12,512 nt of DNA from the NCBI GenBank assembly GCA_002423495.1, contig DIWN01000043.1, forward strand, positions 774-13,285. Direction: 5' to 3'. Source of the DNA: Anaerolineaceae bacterium UBA6105 (GTDB lineage Bacteria > Chloroflexota > Anaerolineae > Anaerolineales > Anaerolineaceae). Below, piece after piece: positions 6,120-12,512 of the stretch. The notes beneath the pieces are model-generated. The model did not search any database, had not been told where the DNA came from, and worked only from the letters and a program-made list of their open reading frames with translations. The position numbers and the translations under genes were made by a program. Position 1 is the first letter of the stretch. Every line of letters starts with the position of its first letter.

Positions 6120-6139
6120 TGGAGATCATCTCCAATTTT
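6120..6139 (+). terminator. Weak hairpin terminator after rarA
   Basis: TGGAG (6120-6124) pairs with CTCCA (6130-6134) around ATCAT, followed by A and four T. It is 4 bp after the rarA stop. The stem is short and the T run small, so efficiency is doubtful. Confidence 0.4.
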
Positions 6140-6150
6140 GGTGCTGGTGC

Positions 6151-6179
6151 TTGATATCGACCCTGATTAGTTATACAAT
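6151..6179 (+). promoter_or_regulatory. Sigma-70-type promoter for the exported-protein operon
   Basis: TTGATA (6151-6156) and TACAAT (6174-6179) each match consensus at five of six bases and are 17 bp apart. The predicted transcript start near 6186 gives a leader of about 105 nt before the GTG at 6293. I see no recognisable riboswitch in that leader. Confidence 0.6.
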
Positions 6180-6292
6180 TTAGTTGGTAGCTTTTACTTT
6201 TTGTAGTTCCACTCACTGTCCAACTGGGGAAATTCAAATTTTTAAGTTGACAGGTGTGGGGCGCAATTGCTTCTTCCAGATGGAGGAACGGC

Positions 6293-7018
6293 GTGCTCTC
6301 TTTTTTGAAGGCAAAATTTCATTGGGTCGTGTTGCTTCCCATGATCTTTTTCCCGGTCTTGAATGGCAGTATGGCTGGTCGATACTGGCAATTGAATTCG
6401 GGGCTTTTGCTCCCCGTGCAAAAGAATCAGGTTTCAAGCAGTTCTGAGCTTCTCATCCCTGCGCTTTCAGGCGATCTGGATGGCGACAGCCAGCCAGAAT
6501 GCCTGGCTTCTGAGGGGGAAACGCTTCAAATCACCAACTGCAATGGGCAGATTTTGTGGCAAAGTCCTGCCGAGTGGCGTGTGAGTGAAGCGCAAATTGC
6601 AGACATGGATCATGATGGAAGAGAAGAGGCGGCACTTTTGGTTTGGCGGGCATTTCAACCCTGGCCAGTGGATCAATTCATGCCTTATGGAGGACGAATT
6701 GAAAGCCATCAGAATCATGAAGGACAAAGCTGCCAGTTGATCCTGATAGGCTGGCAGAAGGGCGATTATCGCGAGATTTGGGCTGGCTCAGCCCTGGCAA
6801 ACCCCATCTCGAATGTGCTGGCTGCGGATCTGGATGGAGATGGGCTGCTTGAGCTGGCTGCGTTGGAAAATGACTATAACTCCAATAGAAAGGGAGGACA
6901 ATTGACTGTTTGGCGTTGGATTGGTTTTGGTTTTTCTCTGTTGGATCGTTCTGAGAGCCGCTGGGAACGGCTCGCCATTATGGGGGATGGTGTTCACTAT
7001 TGGTTTTTTACCAGGTAA
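6293..7018 (+). CDS. Exported VCBS/FG-GAP-like repeat protein, unknown function
   Basis: A 241-aa protein. The GTG at 6293 is chosen because GGAGGA (6283-6288) precedes it by 4 nt and the resulting N-terminus is a signal sequence: lysines at 6 and 8, then a hydrophobic run WVVLLPMIFFPVL. An earlier in-frame GTG at 6254 lacks a good site and would bury the signal. Three acidic DxDxDG-type loops are present: DLDGDSQPE (61-69), DMDHDGREE (104-112) and DLDGDGLLE (179-187). These are calcium-binding signatures of beta-propeller or EF-hand-like VCBS/FG-GAP repeats, often found in surface proteins. Three units are too few for a closed propeller. It is the first gene of an apparent operon with DUF3160 and CapA-like genes; the stop overlaps the next gene's Shine-Dalgarno. 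No enzyme motif is seen. Confidence 0.65.
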   Translation: MLSFLKAKFHWVVLLPMIFFPVLNGSMAGRYWQLNSGLLLPVQKNQVSSSSELLIPALSGDLDGDSQPECLASEGETLQITNCNGQILWQSPAEWRVSEAQIADMDHDGREEAALLVWRAFQPWPVDQFMPYGGRIESHQNHEGQSCQLILIGWQKGDYREIWAGSALANPISNVLAADLDGDGLLELAALENDYNSNRKGGQLTVWRWIGFGFSLLDRSESRWERLAIMGDGVHYWFFTR

Positions 7019-7030
7019 GGAGAGTGTAAA

Positions 7031-9265
7031 ATGCGAAAAAATCGATTTCGAAATCTACTCATCATGGTCTGGCTGACTACTTTGTTGTTCTCGTGTACCA
7101 TCACCATCAGCCCCAGGCCAGTGGATGATGTGCCAGAGCCTGAAGCGACTACGCCTTCAATTGAGATTGATGCCCCGGAAGACGAGACTGATGTCCCGGG
7201 AGACGTCGTGATAATCCCCGGTGACCAGGTTTACGCTGCCGGCTTTGCCAGTTATCAGCAGGCGCAGGTTTCTCTGCCTCAAAACTATGCGGGAGGGTAT
7301 ACCCTGCCAATATCTCTCACTCAAATTGATAATTTGGATCAAATCACATTAAGTACGGCTCAACAGCAGATGCTTTCTCAGAACGGGTTTGTCGTCGCTG
7401 CTCCCGAAAATGACCCCAATAGGATGCTTTCGGAGTTCTACCAGGGCTATGAAAGAGCGCGCTATGGAGATGTGCCGGCCTTTATCACCACCGATTCTGT
7501 TTTCCACGTCTATCACCTGGTGTTTGATAAGATGCTGCGTGATTTGGAACGGGAAGAGTTCATTCCCATGCTCAAGGAATTGACTTCAAGCATGATCGCA
7601 GCCAGCAAGGCACAGTACGATCAGCTGGTTGGAACCCCACTGGAAGAGCCCGCGCTGCGCAACCTGGCTTTTTTCAGCGTGGCTGGGTCCCTGCTGGAAA
7701 CTGGAGACCCAGTGCCTGATGAAGCCCGCGAGCTTGTTGACGCCGAATTGGCATTGATCATGGCAACATCAGGTGTTGAGTTTTCACCGATTTTCAATTA
7801 TGAAGGTCAGCCTGGGGACATGCGGTATATTGAGGACTACTCCCAATACATTCCGCGGGGTCACTACACACTTGGTCCGGAACTCGAGATGTATTTCCGT
7901 GCGATGATGTGGTACGGGCGTATGAATTACCGCCTGAAAGACCCCATGGAAGTGCAGCGCGCGCTATTAATTACCAAATTACTGCGTGAAACGACCACAG
8001 CTTCCGGCAATTCCGCTTTGACACTCTGGCAAAACATCTACGACCCAACCGTCTTTATCGTGGGCAAGGCCGATGACCTGGGTGTGCATGAGTTTGGAGT
8101 CGTATCAGATACTATTTTTGGCGAAAATCCTGAATTGACCCTCTTTGAGGATGAAGCTCTGCTTAACACCTTCATCGAAACAGCGCGCCAATTACCACCG
8201 CCCCAGATCAACTCGATGTGGGTCTGGATCTGGCAGGATCAGGATGATGTCACGCAAGGCTTCCGTTTCATGGGGCAGCGTTTCACCCTTGACCAGTACG
8301 TTTTTGGGCAGGTGATGTGGCGAAAGGTCGGCACGATGGACAATCCGCGCGACCTGCCCAAGGCCTTGGATTTCTTCGCGGCGCAAGGCTCAGACCTGGC
8401 ATTGGATCTTCTGCAAGAGATGGGTGAGAGTGACTACCTGAATTATGACACCCAGATGGCAAAAGTCACGGAGGAAGTCGCCACCTTGGAGCTGGATTCC
8501 TGGACCCAAAACCTGTATTGGTCCTGGCTATATGCCCTGCAGCCCATCTTTGAACCCAAGGGAGAGGCTTATCCAGCTTTTATGCAGACCGATGCCTGGG
8601 CTCGCAAGGATCTTCACACGGCGCTCAGTTCCTGGACGGAACTGAAACATGACACGATTCTTTACGCCAAGCAAGTAATGGCAGAGATGGGCGGTGGACC
8701 GGGAGAGTCCCCGCCGCATGGATACGTGGAGCCCAATCCTGAAGCTTATGCCCGCCTGTTAGCCCTGGCGGAGATGACCTACCAAGGCTTGGAGGTCCGC
8801 GGGCTCTTGGGGCAGAACACTATGGCTAATCTGAACAACCTCATCGATGAACTGCAATTCCTGCTGGATATCTCCCAAAGACATTTGGCGGGGGCAGATA
8901 TCACTGAAGATGATTATTGGCGCATTAAATACTATGGCGGTTGGCTCGAGGCAATGACCATTGCCGCGGCTGATCCTGCGAATGATGGATATGCTGCCCG
9001 ATTAGAGGATCAGAAATCCGCCCTGGTAGCCGATGTTGCCACTGGTATTGACCGGGTGCTGGAAGAAGGCGTTGGCTATCCAACCTATATCTATGTCGTC
9101 ATCCCTGATGAGCCCTACCGGGTGGGGGTGGGTGTTGTCTACACCTACTATGAATTCATTGTTTCCCCCAGTGATCGGATGACAGACGAAACCTGGCAGG
9201 CTCTGCTCGAATCCGGGCAGGCTCCCGCGCAACCGGAATGGACCCAGGCATTCATATCCGAATAA
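7031..9265 (+). CDS. DUF3160 family lipoprotein, unknown function
   Basis: A 744-aa protein with a lipoprotein signal: basic N-terminus (residues 2-7), hydrophobic core, and LFSC lipobox with Cys22 as the lipidation site. An acidic, proline-rich linker (about 28-65) follows. The rest matches my memory of DUF3160: FITTDSVFHVYHLVFDK (151-167, with an HxxH pair, His159 and His162, in a predicted helix), MWVWIWQDQDD, DNPRDLPKALDFFAAQGSD, and the terminal YTYYEF...DRMTDETWQALL...PEW. The biochemical role of DUF3160 is not known to me. The HxxH could bind metal, but this is speculation. AAGGAGAG (7017-7024) gives a good start at ATG 7031, 12 bp after the previous stop. The gene overlaps the CapA-like gene by 28 bp, so the three products are probably made together and act at the outer face of the membrane. 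Confidence 0.85.
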   Translation: MRKNRFRNLLIMVWLTTLLFSCTITISPRPVDDVPEPEATTPSIEIDAPEDETDVPGDVVIIPGDQVYAAGFASYQQAQVSLPQNYAGGYTLPISLTQIDNLDQITLSTAQQQMLSQNGFVVAAPENDPNRMLSEFYQGYERARYGDVPAFITTDSVFHVYHLVFDKMLRDLEREEFIPMLKELTSSMIAASKAQYDQLVGTPLEEPALRNLAFFSVAGSLLETGDPVPDEARELVDAELALIMATSGVEFSPIFNYEGQPGDMRYIEDYSQYIPRGHYTLGPELEMYFRAMMWYGRMNYRLKDPMEVQRALLITKLLRETTTASGNSALTLWQNIYDPTVFIVGKADDLGVHEFGVVSDTIFGENPELTLFEDEALLNTFIETARQLPPPQINSMWVWIWQDQDDVTQGFRFMGQRFTLDQYVFGQVMWRKVGTMDNPRDLPKALDFFAAQGSDLALDLLQEMGESDYLNYDTQMAKVTEEVATLELDSWTQNLYWSWLYALQPIFEPKGEAYPAFMQTDAWARKDLHTALSSWTELKHDTILYAKQVMAEMGGGPGESPPHGYVEPNPEAYARLLALAEMTYQGLEVRGLLGQNTMANLNNLIDELQFLLDISQRHLAGADITEDDYWRIKYYGGWLEAMTIAAADPANDGYAARLEDQKSALVADVATGIDRVLEEGVGYPTYIYVVIPDEPYRVGVGVVYTYYEFIVSPSDRMTDETWQALLESGQAPAQPEWTQAFISE

Positions 9266-10206
9266 GACTCAGACACCTTGCGCTTGGAGGAGTGTTGTTG
9301 TTCGCACTCCTCCAAGGAGGGTGCCAGGCAGAGCCGACCCTGACAATTACGCTTGGCGGCGATGTTATCCTGGGGCGTGATGGTGAGGCGATTTTTACGG
9401 AAGACCCCTGGGGTGGAATCGCACCGCCAAAATTATTGTCAGATGGCAACCAGAATTGGTTCATGGTCAACCTTGAATCGCCTTTGGGCAGCCTTGCAGA
9501 ACCACGGGTACCCAGCAATGGCTACAATCTCTGCGCGCCATCTGAAGCAGCGGAAATTCTAAAAATCGGCGGTGTGGGCCTGGTTTCCACGGCAAACAAT
9601 CACCAATTTGATTGCATGGAAGGCGCCGATCTTTCACAGGTGATGCCAGATATTCGCCATGTCTATGAAGCGCAACCCGTTTTTATTGAAAGCCCCGCCG
9701 GCAGGGTTGCGATAATCGCTGTCGATGCAATTTTGAAACCCTTGGACATAGAAAAACTGTTGGCGACAGTGGTTGAAATGGGGGCGGAAGATGACCTGTT
9801 GATTGTCTCGCTGCATTGGGGCGTGGAATATGCAGGGGAACCCACGCAATTGCAGCGGGAGCAGGCAAAACAGCTTGCCAACGCCGGGGTGGATGTGTTG
9901 TGGGGGCACCATCCGCACGTCTTGCAGCCTTCTGAGTGGGTGGACTCAGAGGATGGAAGCTACCGTATGCTGGCACTTTATAGCCTGGGAAATTTGCTCA
10001 CGGACCAGACCATGACCTACGGGACGCGCCACTCCGCGCTGATTCAACTGCAATTCAACGGGGGGAAAATCAGCCAGCTCAGCTTGCAGCCTTTGGTTCT
10101 GATGCAGAAGGATGGACGGTTGGTGCTTGCTTATCCTGATGAAGCGGCAGTTAAGCAGATAAGGAATCAGCTTGGCTGGGAAGATCTATTGGAGTCGTTT
10201 CCGTAG
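9238..10206 (+). CDS. CapA-family (PGA_cap) metallophosphatase-like lipoprotein
   Basis: A 322-aa protein with the conserved CapA calcineurin-like motifs in order: GGDVILGR (Asp42), VNLE (77-80), ANNHQFD (119-125), SLHWGVEY (His193) and GHHPH (223-227). CapA proteins take part in poly-gamma-glutamate capsule synthesis or release in Bacillus; many relatives have unknown substrates and probably use two metal ions. It is shorter than typical CapA (about 380 aa), and no capB/capC ligase genes are present, so PGA synthesis is not supported. The ATG at 9238 is chosen because it supplies the signal (Arg8, 10, 12; hydrophobic 14-25; Cys29 in LLQGGC). Gln26 at the -3 position of the lipobox is atypical. 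Later GTG/TTG starts after GGAGGA at 9286 would remove the signal. The 28-bp overlap with the DUF3160 gene and weak ribosome site suggest coupled translation. Confidence 0.8.
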   Translation: MDPGIHIRIRLRHLALGGVLLFALLQGGCQAEPTLTITLGGDVILGRDGEAIFTEDPWGGIAPPKLLSDGNQNWFMVNLESPLGSLAEPRVPSNGYNLCAPSEAAEILKIGGVGLVSTANNHQFDCMEGADLSQVMPDIRHVYEAQPVFIESPAGRVAIIAVDAILKPLDIEKLLATVVEMGAEDDLLIVSLHWGVEYAGEPTQLQREQAKQLANAGVDVLWGHHPHVLQPSEWVDSEDGSYRMLALYSLGNLLTDQTMTYGTRHSALIQLQFNGGKISQLSLQPLVLMQKDGRLVLAYPDEAAVKQIRNQLGWEDLLESFP

Positions 10207-10235
10207 AAAATAGTTATCCTGTTCCAACAAGGGGG

Positions 10236-11072
10236 CTAACATTCATGCTCAAAAACAGCGTTGAGCCAATCGACAGCGAGGTCATGCCAGGCACCAATCC
10301 GCTTTGGATAGACTCGGCCGTGGTTTGAGAGCCCATCGGCACTCCCCAGGCCATGCCCGCCTTCGCTGAATTGGTGAAATTCAAGCGAAGTGCCGGCTTC
10401 AAGCAAGCGTTGTGCATAAGCAAAGCTGTGGTCGGCAGGAATAAGATCGTCTTCCAGTGTGGTGAAGAGAAATACGGGCGGAATATGCTCATTTACCAGG
10501 TGCATAGGGTCTTTAAACTCGGCATAGTTCTGGAGCATAGCGCCGAACTTATATTCCGGTTCAGCCCTGACTGCCATCAAATCAGAGAAAGCTTTCAGGT
10601 TGGCTACAGGATACCCCAGTATCAGAGCATTAGGTTTCATCTGCTCTGAATTGAGACCTGTTAGTTGATTGAGCTCGGGAGTTTGCCAGAGCGAGCTCAG
10701 CAGGGCGCTCAGGTGTCCACCGGCAGAAAAGCCCAGCAGGGCGATGCGGTTGGGATCTATGTCGAATTCAGCGGCATGCGTGCGGATGTGAGCCAGAGCC
10801 AGAGCGATATCCACCAGGGGTGTTGGATACGCCGATTCTTCACCGCAGTGGTATTCGAGCACAAAGGTTTGGTAACCTTGTAGACTGAAATGCAGTGATA
10901 CAGGGGCGCTTTCGCGTTGGGAGCAGTGGTTGTAACCACCACCCGGCACGACCATTATGGCAGGACGCAGCTCGTGAGGACCCTGGATGTTTGTGTTGAA
11001 GGGAGTATCGAAAAGCAAAGCCTTTAACCAGGCTTTCTGGTCCGGGCTGAAGAAGATCTGCTCTGATTTCAT
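10236..11072 (-). CDS. Alpha/beta-hydrolase fold esterase (acetyl-xylan-esterase/BD-FAE-like)
   Basis: A 278-aa alpha/beta hydrolase. VVPGGGY (41-47) is the oxyanion-hole HGGG-type segment, GFSAGGH (114-120) carries nucleophile Ser116, TTLEDDLIP (204-212) supplies the acid (Asp208 or Asp209), and EGGHGLG (237-243) supplies His240. This motif set is typical of the esterase/lipase subgroup that includes acetyl xylan and feruloyl-type esterases; the natural substrate is unknown. There is no signal peptide, so it acts in the cytoplasm, for instance on deacetylation of imported oligosaccharides. GGAGG 5 nt before the ATG on the minus strand supports the start. It has its own extended -10 promoter at 11093-11101 and converges with the CapA-like gene across 29 bp in which I see no terminator. 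Confidence 0.85.
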   Translation of the reverse strand: MKSEQIFFSPDQKAWLKALLFDTPFNTNIQGPHELRPAIMVVPGGGYNHCSQRESAPVSLHFSLQGYQTFVLEYHCGEESAYPTPLVDIALALAHIRTHAAEFDIDPNRIALLGFSAGGHLSALLSSLWQTPELNQLTGLNSEQMKPNALILGYPVANLKAFSDLMAVRAEPEYKFGAMLQNYAEFKDPMHLVNEHIPPVFLFTTLEDDLIPADHSFAYAQRLLEAGTSLEFHQFSEGGHGLGSADGLSNHGRVYPKRIGAWHDLAVDWLNAVFEHEC

Positions 11073-11092
11073 GTGTGCCTCCGTTTGGGGTG

Positions 11093-11101
11093 ATTATACC
11101 A
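11093..11101 (-). promoter_or_regulatory. Extended -10 promoter (TGG-TATAAT) of the esterase gene
   Basis: Read on the minus strand this is TGGTATAAT: a perfect TATAAT with the TGN extension. The -35 region (CTGAAC at a 17-bp spacing) is poor, as expected for extended -10 promoters. The transcript would start near 11086, giving a leader of about 14 nt that just includes the GGAGG site. Confidence 0.6.
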
Positions 11102-11184
11102 ACCTGGGGTTCAATGTTCAGAATCTTGACAGTTGTGCTTTTTTATTGGATGTGGGTTTTCAGACAGGACAGCTGGAAAATTAC

Positions 11185-11212
11185 AAAAAAAAGTGGGATT
11201 TGTGTCAAATCC
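11185..11212 (-). terminator. Rho-independent terminator on the minus strand, upstream of the esterase promoter
   Basis: On the minus strand GGATTTG and CAAATCC (11212-11206 and 11202-11196) form a 7-bp stem with a 3-nt loop, followed by CAC and eight T (A-run at 11185-11192). The aldo/keto reductase already has a terminator at 11368-11397, so this one either backs it up or ends a separate short transcript. Confidence 0.55.
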
Positions 11213-11275
11213 TTCTGTTTCCGCTAGTCTCCTGATACCCTCTACTTCGTTGCACGCATAGACCGTTCGGGGCAG

Positions 11276-11332
11276 TTGACCGCCAGGTCTCCAGTATCCC
11301 GATCACAGAGAGTAATGGAGACCTTCGGTCAA
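11276..11332. repeat. Long imperfect inverted repeat (18/17-nt arms)
   Basis: TTGACCGCCAGGTCTCCA (11276-11293) and TGGAGACCTTCGGTCAA (11316-11332) are inverted copies. Seven bases at one end (TTGACCG) and nine at the other (AGGTCTCCA) match perfectly, with a 2-versus-1 base bulge between them and a 22-nt loop. It lacks an adjoining T run of terminator length. It sits in the non-coding gap between the esterase and the aldo/keto reductase and could be the core of a structured RNA. Confidence 0.6.
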
Positions 11333-11367
11333 GTCGCTTTTAAGGTCAGAGACTTTGAAAGAACAAT

Positions 11368-11397
11368 AAAAAAGGCGGGGTCGCATGCGACCCCGCC
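11368..11397 (-). terminator. Strong rho-independent terminator of the aldo/keto reductase gene
   Basis: Positions 11374-11397 form a perfect 24-base GC-rich palindrome (GGCGGGGTCGCA and its complement). On the minus strand it is followed by six T (A-run at 11368-11373). It lies 18 bp after the end of the reductase gene. On the plus strand no T run follows, so it acts for the minus strand only. Confidence 0.9.
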
Positions 11398-11415
11398 CTG
11401 TTTGAAACTTATAGC

Positions 11416-12399
11416 TTAATTAACAGCTGTGTCGTCCGGGTAATCGGCGAGGGCGTCATCGATACGGTCGAGCACGTCATCTGTGAGCATGTCGACCACA
11501 TCGAGCGCCTTGAAGTTTTCTTCAAGCTGCCCCAGGCGGCTGGCGCCGGTGATGACTGTGCTGACGTTGGGGTTCTTGAGCAGCCAGGCAAGGGACATCT
11601 GTGCCAGGCTCACACCCAGATCATCGGCAATGATGGCAAGGTTCTCAACGGCCTGCATGCGCGCGGGGTCGCTGAACATCTTCTTGAGCCATTCATAACC
11701 GGGCAGATTGGCGCGCGTACCCTCGGGGAAGACCCCGCCGCGATACTTGCCGCTGAGCATGCCCGATTTGAGCGGGCTCCAGGTGGTTGTGCCAAGTCCG
11801 AGTTTCTTGTAAAGGACGGCGTATTCCTCTTCAAAGCGCGTGCGGTGCAGCAGGTTGTACTCCGGCTGTTCCATGGTGGGACCAATCAGGTAATTTTCTT
11901 CCGCGAATTTTGCCGCTTCCAGGATGCGGTCGGCTGGCCACTCGGAGGTGCCCCAGTAGAAAGCTTTGCCTTGTTGGATAACGTGGTTGAATGCCCTGAC
12001 GGTCTCGCTGACCGGGGTTTCATAGTCAGGACGATGGGCGAAGACCAGATCGACGTAATCGAGCTGGAAGTTTCGCAGTGAGCGATTCACGCCCTCAACG
12101 ATGTGTTTGAAGGATAAGCCCTTCTCATTGGGGGTATTTCCACCCCAGAAGATCTTGGTGGAAACCACATATTGCTCGCGTGCCCAGCCAAGTTCTTTGA
12201 GAGCCTTGCCCATCACGCGCTCGGATTCGCCATGCGCGTAAGCTTCAGCGTTGTCAAAGAAGTTGACTCCACGCTCCCATGCGGCGCTCATGAGCGTCTT
12301 GGCGAGCTCAATGTCCACCTGGTTACCGTAGGTTACCCAGGAACCAAAAGAAAGTTCCGATACTTTTAATCCAGATTTTCCTAAATTTCTATAGTTCAT
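11416..12399 (-). CDS. Aldo/keto reductase, Kv-beta/YghZ-like subgroup
   Basis: A 327-aa TIM-barrel reductase. The catalytic tetrad is complete: Asp49 and Tyr54 in FFDNAEAY, Lys82 in STKIFWGG, and His122 in AHRPD. GTSEW (150-154), QPEYN (178-182), WSPLKSGMLSGKY (207-219) and TVITGASRLGQLEEN (281-295) form the NADPH site. The KIFWGG-NTPNEKGLS stretch and SPLKSGMLSGKY resemble potassium-channel beta subunits and bacterial YghZ-type reductases, which reduce aldehydes such as glyceraldehyde 3-phosphate or methylglyoxal with NADPH. The physiological substrate is not shown. It is cytoplasmic and apparently monocistronic: its own TATAAT promoter, GAGGAG 8 nt before the ATG, and a strong terminator 18 bp after the stop. 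Confidence 0.93.
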   Translation of the reverse strand: MNYRNLGKSGLKVSELSFGSWVTYGNQVDIELAKTLMSAAWERGVNFFDNAEAYAHGESERVMGKALKELGWAREQYVVSTKIFWGGNTPNEKGLSFKHIVEGVNRSLRNFQLDYVDLVFAHRPDYETPVSETVRAFNHVIQQGKAFYWGTSEWPADRILEAAKFAEENYLIGPTMEQPEYNLLHRTRFEEEYAVLYKKLGLGTTTWSPLKSGMLSGKYRGGVFPEGTRANLPGYEWLKKMFSDPARMQAVENLAIIADDLGVSLAQMSLAWLLKNPNVSTVITGASRLGQLEENFKALDVVDMLTDDVLDRIDDALADYPDDTAVN

Positions 12400-12419
12400 A
12401 TTTTTTACTCCTCATCCTA

Positions 12420-12448
12420 ATTATAGGAAAATAAAAAATAAGATGCAA
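12420..12448 (-). promoter_or_regulatory. Promoter of the aldo/keto reductase gene
   Basis: On the minus strand TTGCAT (12448-12443) and a perfect TATAAT (12425-12420) are 17 bp apart. The transcript should start near 12413, so the leader is about 14 nt and begins at the GAGGAG ribosome site. Upstream of it, 12449-12512 shows no feature I can assign. Confidence 0.65.
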
Positions 12449-12512
12449 CCGAAGGTATAGGCAAACAACTTGTGGATGAAGTTCAGACAGGCCTAAAACA
12501 TCTGTATCCAAT

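Noticed and set aside
6184..6447. 87-codon open frame at the start of the exported-protein operon
   Set aside because: It overlaps the VCBS-like gene in another frame; the latter has a Shine-Dalgarno, a signal sequence and recognisable repeats.
11126..11131. Perfect TTGACA on the plus strand in the 11073-11415 gap
   Set aside because: No -10 hexamer at 15-19 bp spacing and no plus-strand gene downstream before the minus-strand reductase.

Overview
The window most likely comes from an anaerobic member of the Chloroflexota, probably Anaerolineae-like. The pointers are a large DUF3160 lipoprotein (a family I associate with that phylum), a tungsten-type aldehyde ferredoxin oxidoreductase tail followed by a ThiS/MoaD-like protein and an E1-like protein, moderate GC content, and a Gram-positive-type LexA box (GAAC-N4-GTTC). 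As I recall, that LexA box type has been described in the Chloroflexota member Dehalococcoides. The assignment is an inference from gene content, not a database match.

Layout on the + strand. 1-1029 is the end of an operon: the C-terminus of an aldehyde ferredoxin oxidoreductase (AOR), a 65-aa ThiS/MoaD-like protein ending in Gly-Gly, and a HesA/MoeB/ThiF-like adenylating enzyme. The last two probably serve pterin-cofactor or sulfur-carrier chemistry for the oxidoreductase. 1030-1670 is non-coding and repeat-rich: three copies of a dispersed 'GTCATCGCGAGCGAAGC...GGCGATCT' type repeat, a nested inverted repeat, and then promoter/operator candidates. 1671-3245 is an aldehyde dehydrogenase of the 1-pyrroline-5-carboxylate dehydrogenase group, followed by a 79-aa two-helix membrane protein (3315-3554), a D-2-hydroxyacid dehydrogenase (3614-4642) and a rho-independent terminator. 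4758-6116 is rarA/mgsA (replication-fork AAA+ ATPase), preceded by a perfect LexA-type palindrome and a -10 hexamer placed so that the mRNA may be leaderless.

6151-10206 is an apparent three-gene operon of exported proteins behind a good sigma-70-type promoter: a VCBS/FG-GAP-like protein with three DxDxDG calcium loops, a DUF3160 lipoprotein, and a CapA-family metallophosphatase-like lipoprotein whose start overlaps the previous gene. The function of this set is unknown and it is the most interesting protein-coding part of the window.

On the - strand, facing the operon, are an alpha/beta-hydrolase esterase (10236-11072) and an aldo/keto reductase of the Kv-beta/YghZ type (11416-12399). Each has its own perfect TATAAT -10 element and a very short leader. 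The 343-bp gap between them holds two - strand rho-independent terminators with a long imperfect hairpin between them, which could be a small RNA or remnant structure. 12449-12512 shows nothing I can assign.
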